From contig CAWFRO010000008.1 of NCBI GenBank assembly GCA_963818225.1, positions 124,001 to 188,000 of the forward strand: a stretch of 64,000 nucleotides of DNA, read 5' to 3'. The notes beneath the pieces are model-generated. The model had not been told where the DNA came from and did not search any database. It worked only from the letters and a program-made list of their open reading frames with translations. Positions 63,904 to 64,000 of this stretch are shown piece after piece. Within the stretch, counting starts at the first letter, position 1; every line of letters begins with the position of its first letter. The DNA is from Palsa-504 sp963818225 (GTDB lineage: Bacteria > Actinomycetota > Actinomycetes > Streptosporangiales > Streptosporangiaceae). The translations under genes and the position numbers were made by a program.

Positions 63904-63950
63904 GCGGCAACGTGCCCATTCTTCCCGGTACGTTGCCACTTTCATTGGCT
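63904..63950 (-). repeat. Hairpin repeat, copy C
   Basis: Read on the minus strand: AGCCAATG, then GTGGCAACGTACC, loop GGGAAGAAT, then GGGCACGTTGCCGC. The loop-side core AAGAATGGG and the flank AGCCAATG match copy B exactly, but the stem bases differ on both arms in a compensatory way (AACG/CGTT here, TCTG/CAGA in copy B). Confidence 0.8.
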
Positions 63951-64000
63951 CACAACCGAGCTGGAGGCCCGCCCAGACCCGGGCGGGTGCATGCGGGAAA

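Larger units (their letters stand above)
63555..64000. other. Upstream region of dnaK without a visible gene
   Basis: Beyond the HAIR sites this 446-bp stretch contains a 41-43 bp minisatellite (63608-63776) and hairpin copy C (63904-63950). Open frames across it owe their length to the repeats and GC content. Nothing recognisable is encoded up to the right edge. Confidence 0.5.

Overview
The window reads as chromosomal DNA of a high-GC (about 70%) actinomycete. The evidence is the very high third-position GC, frequent GTG and TTG starts, a bldG plus anti-sigma pair, a K+-independent H+-pyrophosphatase, an actinobacterial Holin-X protein, a DUF222-HNH protein, an HspR-controlled dnaK operon and DUF3151. 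Two blocks follow a gene order I recall from mycobacteria and streptomycetes: nth / CoA-type Nudix / MarP protease / EphE-like hydrolase / Holin-X (7.1-11.9 kb), and purA / DUF3151 / fba / DedA / pyrE / clpB / hspR / dnaJ / grpE / dnaK (49.7-63.5 kb). I would place it among filamentous actinomycetes (Streptosporangiales/Streptomycetales type) but cannot name a genus.

Layout. 0-4.2 kb: TauE/SafE exporter, a LigD end-joining system split into two genes (PE-LIG and POL), and a Nudix protein. 4.2-7.1 kb: a GT-C-like membrane protein, a 30-bp repeat tract and a ComF-like phosphoribosyltransferase. 7.1-11.9 kb: DNA repair and cell-envelope protease block. 11.9-13.0 kb: 1.1 kb without a convincing gene but rich in short repeats and hairpins. 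13.0-19.0 kb: MrfA-like helicase, bldG and its anti-sigma partner, hppA. 19.1-24.1 kb: serB, a QueA-like protein with an SDR, and a GAF histidine kinase/NarL regulator pair. 24.2-28.9 kb: ABC ATPase, SPFH protein, Rieske protein, and a MarR/winged-helix/hemerythrin group with a clear palindromic operator. 29.1-36.8 kb: potassium block with a KdpE-like regulator, a shortened KdpD-like kinase and two tail-to-tail KimA-like permeases carrying a C-terminal OB-fold. 37.0-40.1 kb: a two-gene operon of an MgtE-N/CBS protein and an Nramp-related transporter whose metal-site residues suggest Mg2+. 40.2-44.5 kb: lipoprotein, HisC-like aminotransferase, DUF222-HNH protein, VOC protein. 44.6-52.6 kb: a minus-strand run fba-DUF3151-purA-purD-ltrA-purB-murA. 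52.8-56.3 kb: DedA, pyrE, NYN-domain and TPR-like genes. 56.3-63.5 kb: dnaK-grpE-dnaJ-hspR-clpB, with two HAIR operators upstream of dnaK.

Two observations stand out. First, three dispersed copies of a hairpin element (about 9.8, 29.0 and 63.9 kb) share an AAGAATGGG loop-side core, while their stems differ by compensatory changes, which points to selection on structure. Second, four conserved genes (hisC-like, purD, NYN, grpE) contain five single-base frame disruptions with conserved protein on both sides. They look more like sequence errors than true decay, but should be checked.
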